A stretch of DNA of 64,000 nt from Azotobacter vinelandii CA. GTDB taxonomy: Bacteria > Pseudomonadota > Gammaproteobacteria > Pseudomonadales > Pseudomonadaceae. A program made the position numbers and the translations under genes. The stretch covers positions 2,656,501 to 2,720,500 of the forward strand of contig NC_021149.1 of the NCBI RefSeq assembly GCF_000380335.1. The letters run 5' to 3'. Numbering within the stretch: position 1 is the first letter of the stretch; the number at the start of each line of letters is the position of its first letter. Below the pieces are notes generated by a model. It searched no databases and was not told the origin of the DNA. It saw only the letters and a program-made list of their open reading frames with translations. Below, in pieces: positions 51,527-61,034 of the stretch.

Positions 51527-53101
51527 TCAGATCTTCTGCATGCAGATATTCAGGGTCTGAATCCGGTAGGCGACCTGCCTGGGCGTCATCCCCAACAGGC
51601 GGGCCGCCTTCGCCTTGACCCATCCCGCCTGTTCCAGGGCGGCGATCAGCCGTTCGCGATCGTCCAGGGTTCCATCATCGGCCAGCGATGGAGAACCTCC
51701 GTCATCCAGGCCGGCCAGGGAAAGCACGTTGCGCGTGATGACGCCGTTTTCACTCATGATCGACGAGCGCTCCAGGCAATTTTCCAGCTCGCGCACGTTG
51801 CCCGGCCAGTGGTGCTTCTTCAGCACCTCGATGGCGCAATCGGTTATGTCCAGGGATCGCCCCTGCTGGGACGACAGCTTGTCGAGCAGGAATCTGGCCA
51901 GTTCGGGAATGTCGGCAAGGCGCTCGCGAAGCGGCGGAGCCTGAATGGGCATGACGTTCAGGCGATAGTAGAGATCCTCGCGGAAATTGCCCTTTTTCAC
52001 CTCGCTTTCCAGATCGCGGTTGGTCGCGGCCACGATGCGTACGTTCACCCTCACCGTCTGGTTGCCGCCGACCCGCTCGAACTCCCCCTCCTGGAGCACC
52101 CGCAGGAGCTTGGCCTGGAACGTGGGTGAAATTTCGCCGATCTCGTCGAGGAACAGGGTACCGCCATCGGCCTGCTCGAAACGCCCTTTGCGCTGCTTGA
52201 CCGCACCGGTGAAGGCGCCCTTCTCATGGCCGAAGAGTTCCGACTCCAGCAGCGTCTCGGGCAGGGAGGAACAGTTCAGGCGGACCAGCGGACAACGCGC
52301 GCGTGGCGAGTTGCAATGAATGGCGCTGGCGATCAGTTCCTTGCCCGTACCGGATTCGCCGAGAACCAGGACGGTGCTGTCCCATCTGGCCACCTGTCTG
52401 ATCTGCTCGAATACCCGACGCATGGAGGGGGTGCTGCCTATCATCATGTTTTCGATGCCATGTTGGGTTCGCACATTGCCGCGAGGTTCGTCGCGCTCGC
52501 TCGTCGTGCAGCGGCTGCCCGTGAGTTTCGCCATGAGATGAACCGTCTGCGACAGCAGGTTGGCGACGATTTCGAGAAAATGGGCGCGTTCCGGCAGCGA
52601 TACGTCCTTCCGCCCATCGGGCTGGGCCGCTAGAACACCGATGGTGTCGTCTTCGGGCCCCTTGATCGGCACGGCGATGAAGGGCGACTCGGGATCGTAG
52701 AGCGCCAGCCGGTCGAGAAAACGGGGAGCCAGGGAAACGCGTTCGAGCATGACGCTTTCGCTGTGCTCGAGCACATGGCCCATGACGCCCTCACCGCGCC
52801 GATAGCGGACCTCCTCGGCAGCCTTGGCTACCAGCCTGGAACTCGTATGGATGGCGACGACCCGCAGCATGCGGGGCTGCGGGGCGGCAATGATGGATAC
52901 CAGGCCGTGCAGCAATCCCAGGTAGTCATGCAATATGGCCAATACCTGCGCCACTGCCTCCTTGGCCTGTCGGGTCCGGCGCAGAACTCCGGCGATACGG
53001 GCGAGAGCCCGTAATTGACAATCATCGGGCTCTAGCCTGTTCGACTTTGGCTGGTCAGGTTTGAAGTAGGTCGGAGTGCTAAGGGGAAAGATTGCATTCA
53101 T
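51527..53101 (-). CDS. nifA: NifA-type sigma-54-dependent activator (orphan)
   Basis: 524 residues. The N-terminal GAF domain (about 30-190) is followed by the AAA+ domain with GESGTGKE (248-255), [13 protein letters not shown] (GAFTGA 295-300) and DEIGE, and by a C-terminal helix-turn-helix ([35 protein letters not shown]). Many segments, such as [22 protein letters not shown] and [18 protein letters not shown], read like Azotobacter NifA from memory. ATG 53101 has GGAGG seven bases upstream. No nifL partner and no nif genes are nearby, so it is probably a paralogue, not the main NifA. The cysteine-rich linker of oxygen-sensitive NifA proteins is absent, so oxygen control would need another partner. 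Confidence 0.85.
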   Translation of the reverse strand: MNAIFPLSTPTYFKPDQPKSNRLEPDDCQLRALARIAGVLRRTRQAKEAVAQVLAILHDYLGLLHGLVSIIAAPQPRMLRVVAIHTSSRLVAKAAEEVRYRRGEGVMGHVLEHSESVMLERVSLAPRFLDRLALYDPESPFIAVPIKGPEDDTIGVLAAQPDGRKDVSLPERAHFLEIVANLLSQTVHLMAKLTGSRCTTSERDEPRGNVRTQHGIENMMIGSTPSMRRVFEQIRQVARWDSTVLVLGESGTGKELIASAIHCNSPRARCPLVRLNCSSLPETLLESELFGHEKGAFTGAVKQRKGRFEQADGGTLFLDEIGEISPTFQAKLLRVLQEGEFERVGGNQTVRVNVRIVAATNRDLESEVKKGNFREDLYYRLNVMPIQAPPLRERLADIPELARFLLDKLSSQQGRSLDITDCAIEVLKKHHWPGNVRELENCLERSSIMSENGVITRNVLSLAGLDDGGSPSLADDGTLDDRERLIAALEQAGWVKAKAARLLGMTPRQVAYRIQTLNICMQKI

Positions 53102-54404
53102 GAACATTCCTCCATATCCAGTCGAGAGAACGGCCCGGCAACGACTCGACATCATCGCTGCACATTAATTTTTATTATCGTTCCCGACTCGAACATCGTC
53201 TGCCATCGAACCCACGGGCAGGCTTCAGCCTCCCTGGCGCAGGCCCGGTCGCGCAATCGAACCCGGGCCACGCATTACTCAAGTACTCAACCATGCCGAT
53301 AATATCGGCGCTTCGAAAAAAGTGATCGAAGAATCCAGAAGTTCGGATAATCGATAATGCCACTTCGCCAACCTTCTCGATGAAGCAGTGTTGCAAAGAA
53401 CTATGACGAGGATATGTCCAGATCCACACCGGCAGGACACATCGACAGACAATGGCATTCTGACTTTATCGACAGCCATTGTCGGCCGAGCTTCACGACG
53501 CCGCATGAGCGATAACATGAAAACAAGAAAAACACAGCAGCCCAGTGCATGAATCCTGACTGCAAGCGGAATTGCTGAAGTTTAACTTCAGCATATTGCG
53601 ACAAAATGCCGCATCAATGATATCGATACATCCGCCAGCGCCTGCCGGGATGCCTCACAGCGAATCCCCCTCACATTTCTACAGATAACGAACATGAAAT
53701 TATTCGCCTATATAAAAACCGCTTCCCGATACAACAGGTCGTTTGCCCGATCATCGGCAATCCTCCGAATCCCTCGCCCAATCGATTGATTTTCCTGGGC
53801 TCCGGCGTGGTATCGACTGCCATGGCGACATTCGCTCGGGTCGCATCGTCATTAAACGAACCACCCCGCTAAAAGAGGCGCACCGCCTCTCGCCGGGAAA
53901 GCGACCTCGATACTACCCGTGAATCCGCGCCCGAAACGGCTGCGCCTGCTCTTTCGAGCATATCCACGAAACTCCGCCCATCTTCATGACTGGAGCCGGT
54001 GGACAAATATCGGCAGGAATTCACTTTACTGCAATCCACGAGCGGTACTTTCGTACAGCAACCAGACGAACTGGCTGAAAAATCAGAAAACGGCTTGGCC
54101 AATATTCCCCGGATGGCCCTCCCGGTATCGGAGCGGCAACTCCAGAGATATTGCAAAAGGTCGGTTGAATCATGCTTGCGCCAGCAATCGCAATAGCGCG
54201 CACGGCAATACGGATGTCGCTCCCGGAAATAATCGCGAAACCCCGGCCGGCCAATCGGCGGGGCGTTAAAACCACGCACCGGACATCCAGCCGCCATGGC
54301 CAGCCGGGACAAGTTCATCGAGTACCTGCAGCGACCGAATAAGTCATCGGTATTCGACTCGGTCCTGCGGCAATGCATTTGTATCCGAATAAAAGGAGCC
54401 GGGC
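53102..54404. other. Long region without a supported gene
   Basis: 1.3 kb between the NifA-like gene and the PcfJ-like gene, read away from each other. Base composition is more AT-rich than the average in 53300-53800. Small frames exist on the minus strand near 53175-53518 (for example a hydrophobic VLCNTASSRRL stretch) but none has a ribosome-binding site or family match. I looked for a sigma-54 promoter and TGT-N10-ACA NifA sites and found none convincing. It may hold old mobile-element debris. Confidence 0.45.
54333..54364. repeat. Imperfect palindrome in front of the PcfJ-like gene
   Basis: GACCGAATA / TATTCG(ACT)CGGTC forms a stem with a 3-base bulge and 9-base loop, 40 bp before the start codon of the next gene. 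Possible operator or leader hairpin. Confidence 0.4.
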
Positions 54405-56999
54405 ATGTCGAAATCATCCGACACGACGACCGATACCGTAGGCGTCGGAAAAAAAGCGCGCAATGTTCTGAACACCGAAGATATCCGTATATTCGTCCAG
54501 TCCATCGCCAACGAAATATTCGGCGTGGCCCCGAGCGGACGGCGCGCCGAACTCCGGGCCTGGTTCACCGGCGCGGCCGCGAAATGGCTGATCCGGGAAG
54601 GCGAGGCCTGGGAAGTCGAACGCTTGCCGGACGACGCCCAGCCATGGGCCTTGAAAGCGCTGGCCGAGCACCAGCCCTTATGGAAAGTGTCGCTGGACAA
54701 GAGACTGCGGACACGCCTGCATCATCTGGCCGACTGGTCCCTGTACGCCGCCCCGAGGCAGATCAACAAGGTCAGCTTCGAGGATGCGCTGGACAAGATG
54801 GTGTCATGGATGCTCACCATCGCCCCCGAAGACCGCGACGATTACGCTTCGGCCGAGGTCGGGACGACCAGGATCATGGAGGTCGCGAAGCATGCCGGCC
54901 TGCCCGCAGGTTGCCACTGGGTCAGCCTGAACGATGCCAGCGCCCTGGAGCGCGAAGGCATCCTGATGAAGCACTGCGTACGCAGTTATGCCGACAAGGT
55001 CGGCGACGGCAGCGCCCAGGTCTATTCCCTGCGCGACGGCGACGACCTTTCCCTGGCCACGCTGGAACTTTCGCCCCATCGCTCACCGCAGCAACTGCTC
55101 GACATGTGGCCGTGCTCCGCCGTAGCGCGCCGGGAACGCCAGCGCGAACTCGACGCGGGCTACAGGGTGCTCGCCTTCATTCAACTGCGCGGACGTCTGA
55201 ACCAGGATGTCTCTTCCGCCGTCATCGACGCCTTCCTGCAACTGCAGTCGCATCTTCGCTCGCGGGGATACGTCATCTGGCGCGGCGAGGAATTCGACAA
55301 CTGCCGGCTCACCGGCATCGTCAAGGACCGCGGCATACTGGAACCCGTCGCCAGCTTCCCGGCCGGCGCCTTCATCGAAAGCATGGCCTGGGACGGCGCG
55401 AGCGATGCCGTCATTCCGGAAGGCCTGCGCTTCGCTACCCTGGAAATCTACAATGCCCGCGACACCAGTCGTTGGCCGGCATCCCTCGATGCCAGGCGCA
55501 TCCGCCTGCACAAGGAAATCCACTATCTGGATGCCCGATCCTGGCAAGTGGAAGAGGTCATCTTGGATTCCGACCTGCTCGTCCCCTCCTGCGCCGACGG
55601 CGAACTCTTCCTCGGCCGCCTGGAAAAGCTGATCTTCGATGAAAAGTCGGTTTTCACCGGCGCCCCCGAACGCTGGGAGGGAGCCAAACGCGACGCCTTC
55701 ATCGCCCCCGGCAAGTATCTGTCCCGCCTTTGCGCCCAGGCGCGGAAAGTGTTCCTGCCCTGGTTCCGCGCCGACAGCATCGAACTGCGCGACACGGAAC
55801 ATCTCTACGCCCCCGGCGTGGATGCGGACGATCTGCGCGTGTCCACGGCACGGAACGCGCGCTACCTCAACCTCGATTTCGCCTCGCTGAAAAACCTGGC
55901 CATCCTGGGCAGCGCGGCCCGAAGCGGCCACTTCAGCGCCTGTTCGATCCAGGTCGGCTGCAACCGCTCGGAACACGAAGGCTTCCGCGGGCTTTCCGGC
56001 CATGCCCCTTCCCCCGCCGATGACCGATCGACCTCCCTCGAACTGGCGATCGCCCTGGAAGAACTGGACCTCCAGCGGAGCGGCCAGCCCGGCGAGTGGA
56101 TATCCCGCCTCACCGAGGCGCAGCCGGATAAGACCCGCTTGCTCGGCGACTGGTCCTTCATCCGCCGTCTGGCAGACTTCGCCGACCGATCGAGCGTCCG
56201 GCAGGTCAGCTTTTCGCCGCTCGGGAAGCGGAAACCGCTGCCCGCCGTGTTCAAGGAGGGAAGCGACACCTTGCGGAACCTGGCGTCGCTGTCGGAGATC
56301 ATGGCGGCCGACCCGGCCTCGGATGGCAGAAAGGCCGAATCGATCCGCGCCGCCCGCACGGCCTCGACCAAGGAGGCGACATCGGACTGGAGTCCGGACG
56401 AGAAGGCCGGCTTTTCCATCTGGGCATCGGCCGGCAACTGGCAGCCTGTCTTCAACCCCGGAAACGACCCGGATGCGCCGGTATCCCGCAACCTGCCGCA
56501 GGGCGGCGATCGAGCCGACGGCAATGCCCTCGAACGCGCCTTCGCGCGCATCGACGCGCGGCGCAGCGAAGAGGCCAGGCGCGTCTGGGTGGACAAGCGT
56601 CCGCCGCGCGGGTTGCCCGGCAACTACGCCATTCTCCAGGCCTTCCATGATGTCGGCTGGCTCTGCGCGGTCCTGCTCTGGGCGGACAACGAAGCGCCGC
56701 TCGAACGCCTGCTGCCGAAAACCGCTCCCTCGCTGGAAAGCATGCGAACACTGCCGGCCGAAATACAGGATGCGTTGATCCTGCGCTTCGGCGCGGTCGG
56801 GCATGGCGCGTTGCCGGCCGGTTGCACCAAGCATCCGGAAGATACCGGGCATCTTTTCCCCGCCCGCGGCACGTCCTTCGCTCCCCCGCCGCAAGGCGTC
56901 CGGGACGCCTGGAAACGGCTCGGCGTCCACCTGGACGAAATCGAAACCCGGGAAATCCGCGACTGGGCCGAAGATTGCGCGCGCCGCGCGCTTTCCTGA
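54405..56999 (+). CDS. Large protein with PcfJ-like signature, function unknown
   Basis: 864 residues, with a strong AAAAGGAG before the ATG. Residues 165-225 carry EREGILMKHCVRSYADK (Cys191) followed by AQVYSLRDGDDLSLATLEL. This is the MxHCVxxY...SLR....TLEL pattern of PcfJ-like proteins, which occur on plasmids, conjugative elements and phage-like regions and whose role is unclear. The N terminus (20-120) is likely helical. The central part (330-470) reads as repeated short beta strands around FIESMAWDGA.DAVIPEGL and LEIYNARD. A glycine/charge-rich tail runs to the stop. No catalytic motif or signal peptide is seen. It may be an accessory DNA-mobility or defence-related protein; that is inference. 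Confidence 0.7.
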   Translation: MSKSSDTTTDTVGVGKKARNVLNTEDIRIFVQSIANEIFGVAPSGRRAELRAWFTGAAAKWLIREGEAWEVERLPDDAQPWALKALAEHQPLWKVSLDKRLRTRLHHLADWSLYAAPRQINKVSFEDALDKMVSWMLTIAPEDRDDYASAEVGTTRIMEVAKHAGLPAGCHWVSLNDASALEREGILMKHCVRSYADKVGDGSAQVYSLRDGDDLSLATLELSPHRSPQQLLDMWPCSAVARRERQRELDAGYRVLAFIQLRGRLNQDVSSAVIDAFLQLQSHLRSRGYVIWRGEEFDNCRLTGIVKDRGILEPVASFPAGAFIESMAWDGASDAVIPEGLRFATLEIYNARDTSRWPASLDARRIRLHKEIHYLDARSWQVEEVILDSDLLVPSCADGELFLGRLEKLIFDEKSVFTGAPERWEGAKRDAFIAPGKYLSRLCAQARKVFLPWFRADSIELRDTEHLYAPGVDADDLRVSTARNARYLNLDFASLKNLAILGSAARSGHFSACSIQVGCNRSEHEGFRGLSGHAPSPADDRSTSLELAIALEELDLQRSGQPGEWISRLTEAQPDKTRLLGDWSFIRRLADFADRSSVRQVSFSPLGKRKPLPAVFKEGSDTLRNLASLSEIMAADPASDGRKAESIRAARTASTKEATSDWSPDEKAGFSIWASAGNWQPVFNPGNDPDAPVSRNLPQGGDRADGNALERAFARIDARRSEEARRVWVDKRPPRGLPGNYAILQAFHDVGWLCAVLLWADNEAPLERLLPKTAPSLESMRTLPAEIQDALILRFGAVGHGALPAGCTKHPEDTGHLFPARGTSFAPPPQGVRDAWKRLGVHLDEIETREIRDWAEDCARRALS

Positions 57000-57136
57000 A
57001 CGACCCGGCGAGCACCGAAGCGGCCCCGGCGCGGGGCCGCCGTCTCCGGCAGGAATACAGAGAGGGAAACGAACGTACGACAGCGGTGCAGCCCCATGCG
57101 CCGGAGAACCGTCCGGCCAAAGGCCGCGGTGGCGCC

Positions 57137-57167
57137 CCCTTGCCCGATCGAACAGATCGGGCAAGGG
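57137..57167. terminator. Strong hairpin between two convergent genes
   Basis: CCCTTGCCCGATC-GAACA-GATCGGGCAAGGG, a perfect 13-bp stem, sits between the PcfJ-like gene (plus) and lysE (minus), 33 bp beyond the lysE stop. No T-run flanks it, but the stability and convergent position suggest a two-way terminator. Confidence 0.65.
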
Positions 57168-57199
57168 AACAGCGCGTTTCAGCGGAACCGGGCGGCCCT

Positions 57200-57835
57200 T
57201 CAAGCGGCCCGTATCAAGGCGATGCCATGCCCGAGCAGTTGAAATGCGATCCAGACCATGAAGCAGCCGATCAGCAGATCGAGAATCCTCCAGGCTCTCG
57301 CGCTCTTGAAAAACGGTACCAGCAGTTTGGCGCCGTAACCCAGGCCGAAGAACCAGCAGCCGGATGCCAGCAGGGCGCCCACCAGGAACTGGATCTTGTG
57401 GTCGAGAAGCAGCAGGGTGCCCGCCACGCCGCCGACCACGACCACGGTATCGAGATACACATGGGGATTGAGCAGCGTCACGGCCAGCGTCGCCAGAATG
57501 ACTTGCCTGGCCTTGCCGCCGCCCGGATCGTCCCTGCCGACTTCCAGGACGCTGGTGGAGCGCAGGGCACTGTCGAACGAGCGGATGCCGTACCAGATCA
57601 GGAAACCGCCGCCGCCCAGGGACAGGGCTATGGAGGCCATGCGACTACCGGTGATCATCGAGCCCAGTCCCATGACCCCCACCGTTATCAAAAGCGCGTC
57701 GCACAGGAAACAGGTCAGCGATACCCAGAAAATGTGCCTCTGCAACAATCCCTGTTTGAGCACGAAGGCATTTTGTCCGCCGATCGCGATGATCATGCTG
57801 CCGGACAACAGGGCGCCTTTCAAAAAGTTTTCCAT
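57200..57835 (-). CDS. LysE/ArgO-family amino-acid exporter
   Basis: 211 residues, six hydrophobic spans. The conserved start FLKGALLSGSMIIAIGGQNAFVLKQGL is a LysE hallmark, and LAVTLLNPHVYLDTVVVVGG is the second. It exports basic or related amino acids from the cytoplasm. It is third in a three-gene operon: oxygenase, ACT-domain protein and exporter, with a 3-base gap from the ACT gene. Most likely it removes the hydroxylated amino acid. Confidence 0.92.
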   Translation of the reverse strand: MENFLKGALLSGSMIIAIGGQNAFVLKQGLLQRHIFWVSLTCFLCDALLITVGVMGLGSMITGSRMASIALSLGGGGFLIWYGIRSFDSALRSTSVLEVGRDDPGGGKARQVILATLAVTLLNPHVYLDTVVVVGGVAGTLLLLDHKIQFLVGALLASGCWFFGLGYGAKLLVPFFKSARAWRILDLLIGCFMVWIAFQLLGHGIALIRAA

Positions 57836-57838
57836 ATA

Positions 57839-58234
57839 TCAGCCCGCCCCTTCGTCACTGAGTTCATAACCCGCCGCTCGCAATACCTCGATCGCTTTGC
57901 CGATATCGTCGTTCCCGACGAACAGGTAATCGGTATCGAAGGAAGAAATGGCCAGAATGCTGATGCCCGCCGCCGCCAGCGGCGCGGTGACGGCATTCAG
58001 GATTCCCGACTCGGACATGTCCAGGACGGTATCCAGCTTTATCGCGCACCAGTCATCCGACTTTTCGAGAGCATCCGGCAGGCTTTGCTCCCGGGAACCT
58101 ATGACGGTATTGACGTTTTCCTCCGCGATCAGCGCGAAAACCTTCAGGTCGCCGGTCGGCGTTTCCTTGCCGGTTTTCCAGACCGCGAACTTCGTGGCCA
58201 ACAATTTCAGTTTCGGCTTCGCCACGCTCGTCAC
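57839..58234 (-). CDS. ACT-domain amino-acid sensor protein
   Basis: 131 residues. Two ACT-like halves are visible: an N-terminal KVFALIAEENVNTVIGS..SLPD and a C-terminal SGILNAVTAPLAAAGISILAISSFDTDYLFVGNDDIGKAIEVLRAAGYEL. The latter is a classic ACT ligand-binding motif, like the CASTOR-type ACT family. It lies between oxygenase and exporter, overlapping the oxygenase stop by four bases, so it may sense the free amino acid and tune either enzyme or transport. Partners are not shown. Confidence 0.8.
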   Translation of the reverse strand: MTSVAKPKLKLLATKFAVWKTGKETPTGDLKVFALIAEENVNTVIGSREQSLPDALEKSDDWCAIKLDTVLDMSESGILNAVTAPLAAAGISILAISSFDTDYLFVGNDDIGKAIEVLRAAGYELSDEGAG

Positions 58235-59103
58235 TCCACCAGCTTGATGTCCACGCCGATCGACGCGCGATAACCGGGCTTGCTCTCGTCGAGCAGATGT
58301 ATGGGGGTCACTTCATGCCAGAGATCCGTGCCCAGGTCGGGCTGCATGATGCCCTGGCCGACCTGCAACTCGCATTCGAAGATCGGCGTTTTCCTGTCGG
58401 AGCCATAAATGATGCTCGTGCCGCCGCCGATATTGTTCCGCTCGATGACCAGCGCGGAAAGAATGTAATCCGCGCCGTCCTGATGAATGCCTTCCGGTGA
58501 GTTCGTGCTTATCTGACCGTGCTCGTAGCGAATGATCGTGTGGTGAACCACGGCTTCGATCTTCTGGACCGACTCGTGTTTCCTGCCTATCTGCTCGGAG
58601 AGATGCGCGAGAATCCTGTTCAGGTTGGTGTCGTACATCGAGTCCGGCAACTCCTTGAACTCCCGCGCGAATATCCGGTAGTCCACGCCGGGGCCGGTAA
58701 TCAGCGCCTGGGGCTGTGCGAAGCCCTTTCTCGGCACCCGATTGATCGACCAGTCGCCATCCCTGGCGATTTCGAACTCCGAAACCAGCCGATAACGGGT
58801 CGGACGCAACTCGCTGACCTTTTCCAGGGTTTCGTCCGAAACCCCGGGCAGTAGCGCCGGAAGATCCGAGTCGGCGATGACGCCTTCGTAGATACCCATC
58901 CAGACGTTCGGATCGATGCCATCGAGCTCCTGCCGCGAGAATTGCGATTTCAACAGGCTGACCTTGTTTTGCCGCAGCAGATAGTTGTCGGGCTCGTAAT
59001 TCTGATATTCCTTGCTGATGCAGCCCTGTACTTCCTGGGTATCTATCCCCAATTCGGCGAGATTGATGAGGGTTATCGGGGACTTCAGAGTATTCAGCAA
59101 CAT
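58231..59103 (-). CDS. Fe(II)/2-oxoglutarate dioxygenase, free amino-acid hydroxylase type (PF10014-like)
   Basis: 290 residues with AAGGAG before the ATG. The facial triad is His207-Gln-Asp209 (EGIHQDGADYI) and His263 (LWHEVTPI), and Arg279 (YRASIGVDI) is placed to bind 2-oxoglutarate. This fits the 2OG-Fe_Oxy_2 family that includes L-isoleucine 4-hydroxylase. IERNNIGGGTSIIY and GQGIMQPDLG also match that family. With an ACT protein and a LysE exporter it forms an operon that could make and export a hydroxy-amino acid. The amino acid used cannot be told by reading. Confidence 0.85.
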   Translation of the reverse strand: MLLNTLKSPITLINLAELGIDTQEVQGCISKEYQNYEPDNYLLRQNKVSLLKSQFSRQELDGIDPNVWMGIYEGVIADSDLPALLPGVSDETLEKVSELRPTRYRLVSEFEIARDGDWSINRVPRKGFAQPQALITGPGVDYRIFAREFKELPDSMYDTNLNRILAHLSEQIGRKHESVQKIEAVVHHTIIRYEHGQISTNSPEGIHQDGADYILSALVIERNNIGGGTSIIYGSDRKTPIFECELQVGQGIMQPDLGTDLWHEVTPIHLLDESKPGYRASIGVDIKLVE

Positions 59104-59540
59104 GTTTCCGACTCCTTACGAGAGTTGAGTTCACTTACGCTGGGCGGTACGCGCCGGGCGGCGATATCCCGCCTGGCGCTGCGAATACGCATCCGTGCCG
59201 CGGCAATGATTTTTCCGACGATATCGCGAATGAAATCGGTCGATCTTTTTTCAATCCCTCCCCAAGACAGCGATCATCGTTCGATATGCCAGTCGCTCAT
59301 TGGCCGGTCGATCCTGTTTCCTCGAAAAGAGTGCGGGCCACAGATTGCAGCGGGATTAAATCAGGTTTCAGCGAAGTTAAATTACCTTGGCTATTCGCGT
59401 AACTTCTCATGAATCGGGAAACCGAATGACATGAATCATTGAAAAGCATCGGCATTACATATAGCGACGACAATCGACCGATACCAGCAATAAGCCACTA
59501 GCCATATAATTCGTATATATATTCGGCCCGACTCCCACCC
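59104..59540. other. Upstream region of the dioxygenase operon
   Basis: No gene is supported. The last 150 bases are AT-rich and should carry the minus-strand promoter. A sigma-54 promoter pattern was looked for and not found. Confidence 0.45.
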
Positions 59541-59682
59541 GGGGCACATCTAAAAACTACCTGCGTGGTCATCGCTGCGTTAAAAACAGGCTCAAAATGC
59601 TCATTTACAACTCGTAAACTCCGCTTTTTCGCCTGTTTTTGCCTTGCGCTGACTGCCTCGCCTACGTTTTTAGAGGTGCCCC
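59541..59682. mobile_element. MITE-like palindromic element
   Basis: The 142-bp block has imperfect terminal inverted repeats GGGGCACATCTAAAAAC and GTTTTTAGAGGTGCCCC. The interior is also a large palindrome: ACAGGC..GCCTGT and TTTAC-AACTC-GTAAA. It has no coding capacity. Such GGGCACCTCTAAAAAC-ended repeats recur in pseudomonad genomes as I recall, and would be moved by a transposase elsewhere. No clear target duplication was identified. Confidence 0.75.
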
Positions 59683-59794
59683 CCGCTCGGTTTAGTCATG
59701 GATAAAAAAGCATGCGGAGACAGCCGCTCGTGCCTCGGGCCATCCGTAATATCCCGAAGAACCGCGCCGAAAGAAGGACGGTGTGCCGGCTCGC

Positions 59795-60634
59795 TCAGTC
59801 GCCGCGCATCCCGCTGGCCGCCAGCAGCCTGGCCACTTCGGGCCACCAGCGCACGACGCCCGCCTCGTCGAGCACCAGGCCATGGGCATCGTCCCTGAAG
59901 TGGCCGACATCGACGAAGCGCGCCGGCGCGCCCCGTTCGACGTAGGCGGCGTGCAGGCTCCTGGCGAGTTCGATGGGCCAGAAGCTGTCGTTGCGGCCGT
60001 AGAACCACAGCGACGGACAGCGCGTGCGCCGGCCCAGATGGCGGAAGGTCCGCAGCAGGGGCTGCTGCCAGCCGTCTTCGCGCTCGGCGCGCAGCCCGCC
60101 CATGAAGTTCACCAGGGCGCGTACTCCCGGATGACGGAATTCGCCGCCATAGGCCAGCGTCCCCAGCGCGCCATAGGAATGCCCGGCGACGACGATCCGT
60201 CCGGCATCGATCTTCGGATGCGCCAGCAAGGCCTCGACCGCCGCCCAGATATCCCTGGCGCAGCAACCGGCCCCCGCCAGCGGGTTCAGCCAGTGGCTGC
60301 AATGAACCCCGCCCGAATCGGCGAAGCCCCTGCGGTTCGGCGCGGCCACGGCATGGCCGTGACGGATCAGCACGCGAGCGAACGCGATGGGTTCGCAGCG
60401 GGGTTGCGCCCTGGCGTCGCCACCGAAGCTCTTGCCATGGTTGAACACCCAGAGCGGAAAGGGCCCGTCGCCGGGCGGCAGATACAGGGTGGTGACCAGC
60501 GGCACGGACGGCCGGTCGGCCGAGGGCAGGTGCAGGACCTCCCGCAGCCAGGGCGTCGCGGCCGTCCAGGGCGCCGCGGGCGAGGGCCTGGGCGCCGGGC
60601 AGAGAAATCCGAGCGGCTGGCCGACGCCGGTCAT
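59795..60634 (-). CDS. Alpha/beta hydrolase in a type VI secretion cargo module, candidate effector
   Basis: 279 residues. The nucleophile elbow is VVAGHSYGALG (Ser), the acid may be in WFYGRNDSFWP and the His in RDDAHGLVLDE; these suit dienelactone hydrolase or lipase-type enzymes. Its ATG overlaps the DUF4150 (PAAR-like) gene stop by four bases. Enzymes fused or coupled to PAAR-like genes are often toxins loaded on the secretion spike, but a housekeeping role is possible. No separate immunity gene follows within the gap to the MITE. Confidence 0.75.
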   Translation of the reverse strand: MTGVGQPLGFLCPAPRPSPAAPWTAATPWLREVLHLPSADRPSVPLVTTLYLPPGDGPFPLWVFNHGKSFGGDARAQPRCEPIAFARVLIRHGHAVAAPNRRGFADSGGVHCSHWLNPLAGAGCCARDIWAAVEALLAHPKIDAGRIVVAGHSYGALGTLAYGGEFRHPGVRALVNFMGGLRAEREDGWQQPLLRTFRHLGRRTRCPSLWFYGRNDSFWPIELARSLHAAYVERGAPARFVDVGHFRDDAHGLVLDEAGVVRWWPEVARLLAASGMRGD

Positions 60635-61020
60635 GGCGCGGTTATCAGCACGATGTTCTGGCTCGGCGTCACCCGCAGCCCCGCTATGTTGTTGTTGTTC
60701 TGCAGGGTCGGACTGGTCAGCCGGGTCGTCGGCATGCCCTGCAGCAGCACGCTGTAGGAGCCCGCTACGTAGCGCGATTGCGCCATGACGGTATTGGAGA
60801 CCACGCCCCCCATCGCCCCCGCCGAGTCCCCGGTGGTGATCGGGGTGATGGTGCGCATGTTGTGGGCCGGCATGCCCTGGACCAGCACGTGATAACAACC
60901 GGGAATGGACATCATGGCTTCCGCCTGGTTGACATAGGGAACCGGCGCCGCGGTCGGCGGCGTCTTGCACAGGTCGCCGACGGCCAGGCATTTGCCCTTC
61001 TGCTGGGTATTCATGAACAT
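60631..61020 (-). CDS. DUF4150 PAAR-like spike-tip protein
   Basis: 129 residues from the ATG at 61020 (GAGGAG ten bases upstream; ATG 61014 is possible). It begins MFMNTQQKGKCLAVGDLCKTP and shows the DUF4150 pattern CKTP...PYVNQAEA..., VLVQGMPAHNMRTITPITTGDSAG, then VLLQGMPTTRLTSPTLQNNNN. The paired VLLQGMP/ITTGD repeats form a sharp beta-cone that caps VgrG and carries effectors. The next gene starts within its stop codon, supporting a cargo role for that hydrolase. Confidence 0.9.
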   Translation of the reverse strand: MFMNTQQKGKCLAVGDLCKTPPTAAPVPYVNQAEAMMSIPGCYHVLVQGMPAHNMRTITPITTGDSAGAMGGVVSNTVMAQSRYVAGSYSVLLQGMPTTRLTSPTLQNNNNIAGLRVTPSQNIVLITAP

Positions 61021-61034
61021 GGCGCGTTTGCTCC

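Noticed and set aside
53175-53518. Overlapping small minus-strand frames upstream of the NifA-like gene
   Set aside because: No ribosome site, no family match; possible mobile-element debris but unsupported.
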